A DNA stretch of 64,000 nucleotides from Rhizobium leguminosarum (GTDB lineage Bacteria; Pseudomonadota; Alphaproteobacteria; Rhizobiales; Rhizobiaceae), in the NCBI RefSeq assembly GCF_002953715.1, contig NZ_CP025014.1:434001-498000 (forward strand), in the 5' to 3' direction. The notes beneath the pieces were generated by a model. The model did no database searches. It had not been told where the DNA came from and saw nothing but the letters and a program-made list of their open reading frames with translations. Positions 27,137-36,800 of this stretch are shown one piece after another (the first letter of the stretch is position 1; every line of letters starts with the position of its first letter). A program made the translations under genes and the position numbers.

Positions 27137-28038
27137 CGGCCAAGCTCCAGTTCCCTGTTGCGAGCACGGTTGAGGCGGAACCAGCGCGTCAGCGCCGGGC
27201 CGGAGCGCAACTGCGGATTGGCGATCTCGTCGAAGGTGAAATTCAAAAGAGCAAGGCCTAGCCCAGTCAGCGCGATGCCGAGCGCCGGCACCCCGATGTC
27301 CCACCATGCACCGACCATGATCGCCGAGGAATTCTGGGCATTGTAGAGCATCGTGCCCCAGGAGACCTTCAGCGGATCGCCGAAACCCAGATATTCGAGC
27401 GTCGTCTGGGCAACGATGGCGTAGATGATGCTGCCGACGAGGTTGATGCCGATCAGCGTCGTCAGGTTCGGCAGGATTTCCACGAAGATGATGCGCCAGG
27501 CCGGCTCTCCGATCATCTTGGAGGCCGTGACGAAGTCGCGATTGCGAAGCGCCATCGTCTGCGAGCGTGTCATGCGAGCACCCCAGGGCCAGGAGGTCAG
27601 CGCGATAATCGCCATGATCGTCATCGGCCCGACCGTGCCGGCGAAGGAGGCGAGCAGGATCAGAAGCGGCATATTCGGCACGACAAGCACGGCATTGGTC
27701 GCAAGATCGAGCACCGCATCGGTCCTGCCGCCGGCATAACCGGCGATGAGGCCGATGGCCGTGCCGAGAACGGTGATGGCAATGCCCGTGGCAAAGCCGA
27801 CGGAGAGAGAGCTGCGGGCACCCCAGACGAACTGGCGATAGACATCCCGTCCCATCTTCGTGGTGCCCATGACGTGTTCGATCGACGGCGGCTGATGCGA
27901 GCGCCCGACACGTGCTCCGGGCTCGCCGGGCGCAACGATCGGCGCAAACAGCGCCATCAGCCACAGAGACACGATGATGACGAGGCCGGCCAGCGCTTTC
28001 TTCTGCCTGAGGATAGGCCGCAGCGTAAAGCCCATCAT
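27133..28038 (-). CDS. Oligopeptide-type ABC permease, DppC-like
   Basis: 301 residues. The OppC N-terminal helix (KALAGLVIIVSLWLMALFAP), HVMGTTKMGRDVYRQFVWGAR and the EAA-type loop around ASKMIGEPAWRIIFVEILPNL identify the subfamily. Overlaps both neighbours by 4 bp. Confidence 0.93.
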   Translation of the reverse strand: MMGFTLRPILRQKKALAGLVIIVSLWLMALFAPIVAPGEPGARVGRSHQPPSIEHVMGTTKMGRDVYRQFVWGARSSLSVGFATGIAITVLGTAIGLIAGYAGGRTDAVLDLATNAVLVVPNMPLLILLASFAGTVGPMTIMAIIALTSWPWGARMTRSQTMALRNRDFVTASKMIGEPAWRIIFVEILPNLTTLIGINLVGSIIYAIVAQTTLEYLGFGDPLKVSWGTMLYNAQNSSAIMVGAWWDIGVPALGIALTGLGLALLNFTFDEIANPQLRSGPALTRWFRLNRARNRELELGR

Positions 28039-29015
28039 ACGGCCTCCCGCAATCTGGGATCGACGAGCCCGTAGATGATGTCGACGAGGAAGTTGGCGCC
28101 CAGCGTCGCGAGCGTCATCAGCAGCAACTGCCCCTGGATGACAGGGTAATCGCGGGCGATGCTCGCAGTATAGAGCGTCAGTCCCAACCCCGGATAGTTG
28201 AAGACGATCTCGGTGACGATCGAGCCGCCGAAGACGGCGCCGAGCATCAGCGCCAGGTTGGTCAGAACAGGAAGCATGGCATTGCGTGCGCCGTAGCCGA
28301 ACATGACGGTGAGGTGGTTGAGCCCTTTGGCACGCGCCATGGTTACATAGTCCTCGCCAAGTACCGAGATCATCGACGAGCGCATCGTCGTCTGGAACTC
28401 GCCGATCAGAAACGGCGAAAGCGTCAGGACCGGCAGGATGGCATGCATGAATACACTGCCAATGAAGGTGAAATCGAAGGCGGGATCGAGGTTCGGATCA
28501 TAGGCGTATCCCACCGGAAACCAGCGCAGCGAGACCGCGAAGACGAAAAGCGTCGTCAGCGCCACGATGACCGGCGGCACCGAAATCATGATCACGGAGA
28601 GCGGCGAGACGATCGTGTCGAAGCGTCCGCCACGGCGCCAAGCCGAGATCGCGCCGAGCACGACACCAACGCAGAGCGAAAAGATGATCGCGGTGGTGAC
28701 GAGGAAGACCGTCCAGAGCGTCGAACGGCCAAGAACCTGGACGACGGTCTGGGGGTAATATTTGACCGAGACGCCGAGATCGAGGGTCGCCAACCCCTTC
28801 ACGTAATCGACGAACTGCCAGAGCATCGGCTGGTCGACCGCGCCGAAGCGTGCCTTGATCGCCTCGACGGCGGCAGGTGTTGCCCGCGCGCCGAGCTGGG
28901 CGACCATGGCATCGACCGGGCTCCCCGGCATCAGCCGGGGAAGAATGAAGTTCATGACGATGGCGAACGCCAGGGCGACCGCATAGACGCCGAGGCGCCG
29001 GCTCGAAACGCGCAT
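28035..29015 (-). CDS. Oligopeptide-type ABC permease, DppB-like
   Basis: 326 residues with six hydrophobic segments. Subfamily landmarks are the N-terminal helix ending FILPRLMPGSPVDAM and the docking loop DYVTMARAKGLNHLTVMFGYGARN. It lies 19 bp after the binding-protein gene. Confidence 0.93.
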   Translation of the reverse strand: MRVSSRRLGVYAVALAFAIVMNFILPRLMPGSPVDAMVAQLGARATPAAVEAIKARFGAVDQPMLWQFVDYVKGLATLDLGVSVKYYPQTVVQVLGRSTLWTVFLVTTAIIFSLCVGVVLGAISAWRRGGRFDTIVSPLSVIMISVPPVIVALTTLFVFAVSLRWFPVGYAYDPNLDPAFDFTFIGSVFMHAILPVLTLSPFLIGEFQTTMRSSMISVLGEDYVTMARAKGLNHLTVMFGYGARNAMLPVLTNLALMLGAVFGGSIVTEIVFNYPGLGLTLYTASIARDYPVIQGQLLLMTLATLGANFLVDIIYGLVDPRLREAV

Positions 29016-29034
29016 TTCCGCTCCCTCGCGAGGC

Positions 29035-30726
29035 TTATTGGACCGGCTTGAGGCGCAGCAGATGCATCAGGCGCATGCGGTTGTTGTCATGATCTTCCGG
29101 GTTCATGACGGGATCCTTGTCGGTGACCCAGCCGGTGAAACGCTTGCTGGAGAACTGGTACCAGGTCGGCCCGTTGAATACCGGCACGACAGGGAAGTCG
29201 TCGGCGATCAGCAGCTGGATGTCGTTGAAGATCTTTTTGTGATCGTCCTCCGACGTCGCCTTCAGATACTGATCGAAAAGGGCGTCCAGCTTCGGGTTCG
29301 AATAGCGCGAGGGCGCGCCGGTGATGCGGCCGCCATAAGCGGTCGACAGGCTCTGGTAATAGCCGCGGAACGGTGTTGCGCCATCGGCGCGGGAGTTCAT
29401 GACGACCTCGAAGCTGCCATCGATGATCTGCTTGCGCCATTGTTCATATTCCGGCGTGGCAACGGATGCGTTGATGCCGGCAGCACGCAGTCCTTCGACC
29501 GCGATCTGGACGGCGTCGATCCAGTCCGTCCAGCCGTTCGGAACGATGATCGGGAAGACGATGGGCTTGCCGCTCGGCGTGGTGCGGAAGCCGTCAGCAC
29601 CCTTCTTGTAGCCGGCATCGTCGAGAATCGTGTTGGCCTTCTCGGTATCGAAGCCCATGAAGGCGTCCTCGTCGCCTTCGGCGTCCTTGTTGCGCCAGGT
29701 CTCGAAGCGCGGCGGCAGGCCGGTCGCATGCTCGTTGACGACGGGATAGCCGAAGCCGGCAATATCGACCATCGACGCGCGGTCCATGGCGAGGCTGAAG
29801 GCGTGGCGGAAGTCCAGGTCCTTGTAGGCCTCGAGATTGCCTTCATTGCCGCTCTTGAAGTTCATCTGGAAGGCGACGGTCTCGGCCGGCGGCTGCCAGT
29901 AGCCGTTATGGTCGGGATCGAGCGCCACGAAGGTCTTGTCGATCTGCGGAATGAAGGAGCCGATCCAGTCCATATTGCCTTCCGGCAGGATGGCAAGCAT
30001 CTGGTCGTTGCCCGAGATCTGCGGCAGCCTGAGGCAATCGACATGCAGCGAGGCGGCATCCCAGTAGTTCGGGTTGCGGCATTGCTCGTAGACCTGCGGC
30101 GTGAAACGGCGCAGCTCCGTCATCGGTCCGGACCCGACCGGCTTCTCGTTCTTGAAGGCGACCGGATCGGAAACGTCCTTCCAGATATGCTCGGGAACGA
30201 CGGCGAGGTCTGCAAGCGTTTCCGGGAAATCGGAGTTGACGGCCTTGAGATTGATCCTGACCTCGGTCGCCGACGGCGCCTCGACGGAGGCAACGGTCTC
30301 GCCGACGCCGACGGTATCGAGCGCGGCGTTCTTCAGCATGAGATCGATCGTGTATTTCACGTCGGCCGAGGTCAGCGGCTGCCCGTCGGACCATTTCGCG
30401 CCGGGCCGCAGCGTATAGGTGACCGATTTCATGTCCTCGGAGAATTTATAGTCGGTCGCCAGGCGAAACACCGGCTTGCCGCCATCCTCGGCATTGAAGA
30501 TGGCCAGGGGCTCGTAGATGAAATCCATCGTGCTCTGCCGACGGCCGGCAAGGTCGAACGGATTGAAGTTCTGAACCCAGCTGCTCTGCTCCTCGATATG
30601 CATCGTCAGCACCGACTCTGCGGCTGCACCACCCGTCCCAAAAACGACGAGCGCCGTCAGAGCGGTTGCCGCCGCAAAGCCGGCGCGCATGGAATTGTTG
30701 CGGATTGCACTCTTTCTCAAGCTCAT
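29035..30726 (-). CDS. ABC solute-binding protein, family 5
   Basis: 563 residues. A signal peptide (RAGFAAATALTALVVFGTGGAAA) precedes a family-5 (DppA/OppA) fold, with YTLRPGAKWSDGQPLTSADVKYTIDL as the hallmark. This family binds oligopeptides but also chito- and cello-oligosaccharides. Co-transcription with GH20 favours chitooligosaccharides. Start ATG at 30726 with GGGGAACG upstream. First gene of a seven-gene operon with mostly overlapping junctions. Confidence 0.92.
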   Translation of the reverse strand: MSLRKSAIRNNSMRAGFAAATALTALVVFGTGGAAAESVLTMHIEEQSSWVQNFNPFDLAGRRQSTMDFIYEPLAIFNAEDGGKPVFRLATDYKFSEDMKSVTYTLRPGAKWSDGQPLTSADVKYTIDLMLKNAALDTVGVGETVASVEAPSATEVRINLKAVNSDFPETLADLAVVPEHIWKDVSDPVAFKNEKPVGSGPMTELRRFTPQVYEQCRNPNYWDAASLHVDCLRLPQISGNDQMLAILPEGNMDWIGSFIPQIDKTFVALDPDHNGYWQPPAETVAFQMNFKSGNEGNLEAYKDLDFRHAFSLAMDRASMVDIAGFGYPVVNEHATGLPPRFETWRNKDAEGDEDAFMGFDTEKANTILDDAGYKKGADGFRTTPSGKPIVFPIIVPNGWTDWIDAVQIAVEGLRAAGINASVATPEYEQWRKQIIDGSFEVVMNSRADGATPFRGYYQSLSTAYGGRITGAPSRYSNPKLDALFDQYLKATSEDDHKKIFNDIQLLIADDFPVVPVFNGPTWYQFSSKRFTGWVTDKDPVMNPEDHDNNRMRLMHLLRLKPVQ

Positions 30727-31036
30727 TCCATCGTTCCCCTTGTTGCTTATTTTTGAAGTCAATCAAATTGATTTAATATTGATAGTCAGTTTCCTGCCGA
30801 CACGTCAATTGCCGATCTCAAACTTTTTGCAACGAACTCCGAGGCGGTTCACTGCGTTGTTTTATAAGGGTAATTCCGGCGTTAATAATTAATGTACCTT
30901 TAAGTACCATAATTGTTTCAACGATGGCGAATCGACCTGCTCGAACATTGGTCGATAAGCATGAGGCTGCTCGCCACGGCCGGGATGTTCCCCGGGATGC
31001 AACACATTCAACTTCTAAGAGCGGGTCGAATTTCCC
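30727..31036. other. AT-rich divergent region before the chitooligosaccharide operon and flagellin
   Basis: 310 bp with no supported gene. It is strongly AT-rich between about 30750 and 30915 and must hold promoters for both directions. A palindrome lies at 30761-30773. I see no clear sigma-54 or sigma-28 promoter for the flagellin. Confidence 0.55.
30761..30773. promoter_or_regulatory. Palindrome AATCAA-N-TTGATT upstream of the binding-protein operon
   Basis: A perfect 13-bp palindrome 35 bp before the binding-protein start, in the leader or promoter of the operon. Candidate operator; the regulator is unknown. Confidence 0.4.
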
Positions 31037-31945
31037 ATGACGAGCATCAATACGAACAATTCAGCGATGTCTGCCCTTCAGACGCTGCGCAACATCAACT
31101 CCAGCCTCGAAACGACACAGAACAGTGTTTCCACCGGCTATCGGGTCGACACCGCATCCGACAATGCCGCCTACTGGTCGATCGCAACCACGATGCGGTC
31201 CGACAACAAGGCGCTCTCCGCCGTTTCCGACGCGCTTGGCCTCGGCGCAGCAAAGGTCGATACCGCCTATACGGCCATGGACAATGCGATCGACGTCGTC
31301 GACGAGATCAAATCCAAGCTTGTCGCGGCAACCGAGGACGGTGTCGACAAGTCCAAGGTCCAGGAAGAAATCAGTCAGCTTCAGGAACAGCTGCTGAGCA
31401 TTGCCCAGTCGGCGTCGTTCTCCGGTGAGAACTGGGTCGCGGGCGCGGATGGCACAAAAAGTGTCGTATCGTCCTTCGTTCGCGACGGCTCCGGCGCCGT
31501 TTCCGTTAAAATGACGGAATACGCTCTGGATACCAGCTCCACGGGCAATGTGTTGTTCGGCATGAGCAGCGGGACGATCGATACCGCGTCCGGCATCCTC
31601 GGAACCGTGGACGCAAACGGCGATTCCGTCTATTCGCTTGATATCACCGACTTCACCACTGGTCAGATCCAGTCGGCGCTGTCGACCATCGAATCCGCAC
31701 TGTCGGCAATGACCTCTGCCGGTGCGCAGTTGGGTTCGATCTCGACGCGCATCGATCTGCAGGAAGACTTCGTCAGTGCGCTTTCCGATTCGATCGACTC
31801 GGGCGTGGGCCGGCTGGTCGACGCCGACATGGAGGAGGAGTCGAGCAAACTGTCTGCCTTGCAAACACAACAGCAGCTTGCGATCCAGTCGCTATCGATC
31901 GCGAATTCGTCGTCGCAGAATATCCTGTCGCTCTTCCGCAGCTAA
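31037..31945 (+). CDS. Flagellin
   Basis: 302 residues with the conserved flagellin ends: N-terminal NTNNSAMSALQTLRNINSSL to GYRVDTASDNAAYWSIATTM, and C-terminal VDADMEEESSKLSALQTQQQLAIQSLSIANSSSQNILSLF. The variable centre is short, as in other rhizobial flagellins. No other flagellar gene is present within 30 kb on either side, so this is an orphan copy like flaE, flaG or flaH of R. leguminosarum. Secreted by the flagellar export apparatus and built into the filament. Confidence 0.95.
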   Translation: MTSINTNNSAMSALQTLRNINSSLETTQNSVSTGYRVDTASDNAAYWSIATTMRSDNKALSAVSDALGLGAAKVDTAYTAMDNAIDVVDEIKSKLVAATEDGVDKSKVQEEISQLQEQLLSIAQSASFSGENWVAGADGTKSVVSSFVRDGSGAVSVKMTEYALDTSSTGNVLFGMSSGTIDTASGILGTVDANGDSVYSLDITDFTTGQIQSALSTIESALSAMTSAGAQLGSISTRIDLQEDFVSALSDSIDSGVGRLVDADMEEESSKLSALQTQQQLAIQSLSIANSSSQNILSLFRS

Positions 31946-31990
31946 GCGCCGGATATATAGGACGCTCGGAGCAAATCCGTTGATGATACT

Positions 31991-32021
31991 ATCGAGCCTG
32001 GCCCACCCGGTCAGGCTCGAT
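31991..32021 (+). terminator. Hairpin downstream of flagellin
   Basis: A 10-bp stem (31991-32000 with 32012-32021, loop of 11), 46 bp after the flagellin stop. No T-tract follows, so terminator function is uncertain. Confidence 0.4.
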
Positions 32022-32213
32022 CGCGTTCAACTCACTCGTGCAAATTTGTGCCGGCGGGTCCCTATCCCTCCTGTCCTCATCCGAACTATGGTGTCGCGAT
32101 CGGCGAAATCGCGGTTCACTTCCGAGCCATGCTGTCCGTCGTCTCGATCGCAACCACGATCGGCCTTAGTCTTCGCACCCCAGGGCGGAGAACGCAGCGC
32201 ACGGGATCATCGC

Positions 32214-33755
32214 ATGTCGGAACGACTTGAATCTGCCCGTTCTGATGAAACGCCCGCCATCGTCTGGCTCGGCTTCCTGGCGATGTGCGTCGGCATGTTC
32301 ATGGCGATCCTCGACGTCCAGGTGGTGGCAACATCGTTGCCGACCATCCAGTCGGCGCTCGGTATCGATCCGGATCAGATGAGCTGGATACAGACGGCCT
32401 ATCTCATCGCCGAAGTGGTGGCGATCCCGCTCACCGGCTTCTTGACCCGGCTTCTGACGATGCGGTGGCTGTTCGTTACCGCCATCAGCCTGTTCGTCGC
32501 CGCCTCCGCCGGCTGCGCGGCCAGCGGCAGCTTCGGTGAGCTGGTCGCCTGGCGGGTGCTTCAAGGTTTTTCCGGCGGAACTCTGATCCCCTCGGTGTTT
32601 TCAGCCGTGTTCATCCTCTTTCCGAACGAGCGGCAGGCGCTGGCGACGACGATCGCCGGCGTGCTTGCGGTGCTGGCGCCGACCGTCGGGCCGATCGTCG
32701 GCGGATGGCTGACGCAGACCTATTCCTGGCACTGGCTGTTCCTGATCAACATCATCCCCGGTATCGTCTCGGCAATCCTGGCGGCACGGTCCTTGCCGCG
32801 GAAGGCGACTGATCCGTCCGAACTCAGACATCTCGACGGTCTGTCGCTCCTGCTGATGGCAACCGCGCTGACGAGCCTGGAACTCAGCCTGAAGGAGGCG
32901 CCGACGAGCGGCTGGATCTCGGCCTATGTGCTCAGCCTGCTGACGGTCTGCCTCGCATCGGGAGGCGTCTTCGTCTGGCGCACGCTGCGCCAAGACAGGC
33001 CGATCGTCGATCTCGGCAATTTCGGTGACCGGAACTTTCTCGTCGGCTCCGTCTTGAGCTTCGTGCTCGGCATCGGCCTCTTCGGTTCGGTCTATCTCAT
33101 GCCGGTCTTTCTCGCTTTCATCAGGGGGCATGACGCGCTCGAAATCGGCATGACGATGCTGGTCACCGGCATCGCGCAACTGGTGACCGCGCCGATCGCG
33201 GTCGCGCTGGAGAAGCGCATGGATGCGCGGCTGCTGTCGGCGGCCGGTTTCGCGCTCTTTGCGATCGGCGTCGGGATGAGCGCCTTTCAGGATCCTCGCA
33301 CGGATTACGACGCGATGTTCTGGCCGCAGGTCGTGCGTGGCGTCGCCATCATGTTCTGCCTGCTGCCGCCGACGCGGCTGGCGCTCGGCACACTTCCGCC
33401 AGATCGCATTCCCGATGCCAGTGGACTTTTCAACCTGATGCGCAATCTCGGCGGGGCCATCGGTATCGCGCTGATCGACACCATCATCTACACGCGCTCG
33501 GAACCGCTGGGACAAGGCCTGTGGACCCGCCTTCAAGCCGGCGACATCGAGGCTGCGACATTCGTCGGCGCGCCTCTCCAGACCATATCGGGACATAGCG
33601 GCAGTTTCGATGCCGACACCACGGCGCTGCTCGATCCGCTGGTCCAGACGGCGGCAAGCGTCCAGGCGATCAACGAAGCCTGGATGGTCATCGCCGCCCT
33701 GACCAGCTGCGCCCTGCTCTCAGTGCCCTTCGCCAGGCGGCCGGCGTCAACGTGA
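32214..33755 (+). CDS. MFS multidrug transporter, EmrB/DHA2 family
   Basis: 513 residues, about 14 hydrophobic segments. DHA2 motifs are visible: MAILDVQVVATSLPTIQSAL in helix 1, WIQTAYLIAEVVAIPLTGFL, and motif C-like APTVGPIVGGWLT. No EmrA-type membrane fusion partner lies next to it. I start it at the ATG at 32214; a longer frame runs back through the flagellin gene and is not real. Confidence 0.9.
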   Translation: MSERLESARSDETPAIVWLGFLAMCVGMFMAILDVQVVATSLPTIQSALGIDPDQMSWIQTAYLIAEVVAIPLTGFLTRLLTMRWLFVTAISLFVAASAGCAASGSFGELVAWRVLQGFSGGTLIPSVFSAVFILFPNERQALATTIAGVLAVLAPTVGPIVGGWLTQTYSWHWLFLINIIPGIVSAILAARSLPRKATDPSELRHLDGLSLLLMATALTSLELSLKEAPTSGWISAYVLSLLTVCLASGGVFVWRTLRQDRPIVDLGNFGDRNFLVGSVLSFVLGIGLFGSVYLMPVFLAFIRGHDALEIGMTMLVTGIAQLVTAPIAVALEKRMDARLLSAAGFALFAIGVGMSAFQDPRTDYDAMFWPQVVRGVAIMFCLLPPTRLALGTLPPDRIPDASGLFNLMRNLGGAIGIALIDTIIYTRSEPLGQGLWTRLQAGDIEAATFVGAPLQTISGHSGSFDADTTALLDPLVQTAASVQAINEAWMVIAALTSCALLSVPFARRPAST

Positions 33756-33860
33756 AAACCATGGTGATAGGTTGCCGATCTTCCGGTCGCCGGTAAGATT
33801 TCTCTCAATCATTTTGCGTCATCCTCCAGTTCCCCTCTGAAGCCAATCGACGAGATCTCA

Positions 33861-36800
33861 ATGGCCCCGGTCCTCACACGCAGTTTTCAAATGCCCCGAC
33901 GCGAGGAGCTTGGCCTCTTCACGATCAGCAACGGGTCCGGCCTGTCGATAGAGGCCCTGCCGAACGGCACGCTGTTTGCCATCGAATTTGCCGACGACAA
34001 GGGATCGGTGCAGATCAACCAGATCCAGGGCTCGCCGCTCACCGGCGGCATCGGCCGACTTTATCTGCGCATCGGCGGTGCGGCACCTGATGTCGTCGAG
34101 ATTGTCGGGCCTCGCGCTGATGGCAGGTTCGGGCACGATGCAACGAGCTTCTCCTGGAGCGGCAAGAGAGGCGATATCAGCTACACCGTCCGCCTCGAGC
34201 TCCATCCCTCCGAAACGGCCTGGTTCTGGCGTGCCTCCATCCGCCATCTGAAGGATGGAACGCTGCCGGTCGATCTGGTGCTGGTCCAGGACGTCGGTCT
34301 CGGCGATCGCGGCTTCCTGATGAACAGCGAAGCCTATGCCTCGCAATATGTCGATCACCACATCGCCGATCACGAGACATTCGGCCCTGTGGTGATGAAC
34401 CGGCAAAATCTCAAGCAGTCCGGTGCCCGCAACCCCTGGCTCGTGCAAGGCTGCCGCGATGGGGCGGCTGCCTATGCCACGGATGCGATCCAGTTGGTGC
34501 AGGCGAATGACCGGCTCGACGACCTGCTGGTCGGTCCCTTCGGCACCAGCCTGCCGCGCAAACGGCGCCAGCAGGAGACGGCATGTCCCGCCATCCAGTC
34601 AAAATCGCTCCCCGTGCCGGCAAGCGGTGTGACCGCGACCTTCTTTGCTATGTTTGCCGCCGACCATCCCGAGGCGTCGAGCGATGCCGACCTTTCACGG
34701 CTTGACGAGCTCGCGGCGACCGACAGTGCGGCTGTCGATATTGCGGAGGCAGCGCCGGTCCGCAGCCTGGTGCAGGATGCTGCCCTGCTGAAGGCCGAGG
34801 CGCTGGATAAAATGGCGATCAGCAGGCTCTATCCGGAGCGGAGCCTGGAAGAGCGCGTCGACGGAAAGCTTCTTTCGTTTTTCGTATCGGACGGCGTTTT
34901 AAACCGCCATGTGGTCCTGCGCGACAAGGAGCTCATGGTGGCGCGCCGTCACGGCGCGATCGTCAGAAGCGGTGAGAATATGCTGCTCGACGATGCGACG
35001 CTTGCCGCGACCTGCTGGATGCAGGGCATTTTCGCGGCCCAGCTGACGATCGGCAATACGTCCTTTCACAAGCTCTTTTCCGTCTCCCGCGACCCCTACA
35101 ATCTGACGCGCGCCAGCGGGCTGCGCATCATGGCGGATGTCGGCGCCGGCTGGCAGCTTCTGGCGGTGCCGTCCGCTTTCGAAATGGGGCTCAGTGATTG
35201 CCGCTGGATCTATCGCCTCTCCGAATGCACGATCATCGTGTCGGCGGTCGCCTCCGGCGAGGATGCGGCGATGCAGTGGACCGTCTCCGTCGAAGGCGAG
35301 CCGTGCCGCTTCCTGGTGTTTGGTCATGTCGTGCTCGGCGAGCGCGAATATGACGCGGGCGGGCAGATCGAATTCGATACGGCAGGCAAACGCATTCTTT
35401 TCCGGCCGGACCCGGGCTGGCTCTGGGGCGAGCGTTATCCCGATGCCGGCTATTGGCTGGTGAGTTCGACGCCCGGTGCGATCGAGGAGATCGGTGGCGA
35501 CGAACTGCTCTACAGTGATGGGATAACACGCAACGGCGCTTTCGTGGCGCTCCGATCCCGGCCGACACAGGGGCTCTCTTTCGCCGTCGTCGGTTCGATG
35601 ACCGATGCCGCGCAAGCCGAGCGCCTGGCGCAGCGTTATGAGGCCGGCGTCACCGATGAAGCCATGCTTGCACCAGCATCAAAATTCTGGCGGAACGCGG
35701 TGCGCGGCATAACGATCGGCAGCACCTCGCCCGACCTTGCCGCACAGACGACGCTGCTGCCCTGGCTTGCGCATGATGCCATTGTGCATTTGAGCGTACC
35801 GCACGGCCTCGAGCAATATACCGGCGCTGCCTGGGGCACACGCGACGCCTGCCAGGGCCCGATCGAATTCCTGCTTGCCTATGAGCATGACCGCGAAGCC
35901 AAAGAGGTGCTGAAGACCGTCTTCAGTGAACAATACCTTGACAAAGGCGACTGGCCGCAATGGTTCATGCTGGAGCCCTATGCCAACATCCGGGCGGGCG
36001 ATAGTCACGGCGACATCGTCGTCTGGCCGCTGAAGGCGCTCTGCGACTATATCGAAGCGACCGGCGATCTCGCCATCCTCGACGAGAAAGTCTCCTGGCG
36101 CGACGAAAAGACGATGGCCAGGGCGCCGGAGCCCGACACCATTGCGATCCATGTCGAGAAGCTGCTCGAGACCGTCCGCGAAGCTTTCATCCCGGGAACG
36201 CATCTGATCCGCTATGGCGAGGGAGACTGGAACGATTCCCTGCAGCCGGCCGATCCGCATCTGCGCGACTGGATGGTCAGCAGTTGGACCGTTGCTTTGC
36301 TCTATGAGCAGATCGTCCGTTATTCCGCAATCCTGCGCCGCCTCGGTCATGGCGACAAGGCCAGGGGCTTGCGGAAGATCGCAACGGCGATGCGCCGGGA
36401 TTTCAACCGCCATCTCGTGCGCGACGGCATCGTTGCCGGCTATGGGATCTTCGATCCCAGCCATGATGGCGTCGAATTGCTGCTGCACCCGAGCGACCGG
36501 CGCACCGGCCTGCATTACTCGCTGATCTCGATGACGCAGGCGATGCTCGGCGGCCTCTTCACGCCGGTTCAAAGACGCGCCCATATGAAGCTGATCGAAG
36601 AGCATCTGCTCTTCCCCGACGGCGTGCGGCTGATGGAAAAGCCCGCGACCTATGCCGGCGGGCCTGAGACGCTGTTTCGCCGCGCCGAATCCGCCTCCTT
36701 CTTCGGCCGCGAGATCGGGCTGATGTATGTGCATGCGCATCTGCGCTACTGCGAGACGCTGGCGCTCGAGGCCGAGGCGGACGAACTCTGGAAGGCGATC

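Noticed and set aside
26321..27964. Single large fusion of permease-like sequence and an ATPase
   Set aside because: The N-terminal part is an out-of-frame reading of the DppC-like permease; the ATPase starts at 27136.
29038..30756. Open frame of more than 550 codons opposite the family-5 binding-protein gene
   Set aside because: It is a shadow of the high-GC codon pattern on the other strand. The minus-strand protein has a signal peptide and all family motifs.
31722..32213. N-terminal extension of the EmrB-type transporter through the flagellin gene
   Set aside because: The extra part is an alternative frame of flagellin. The transporter motif begins right after the ATG at 32214.
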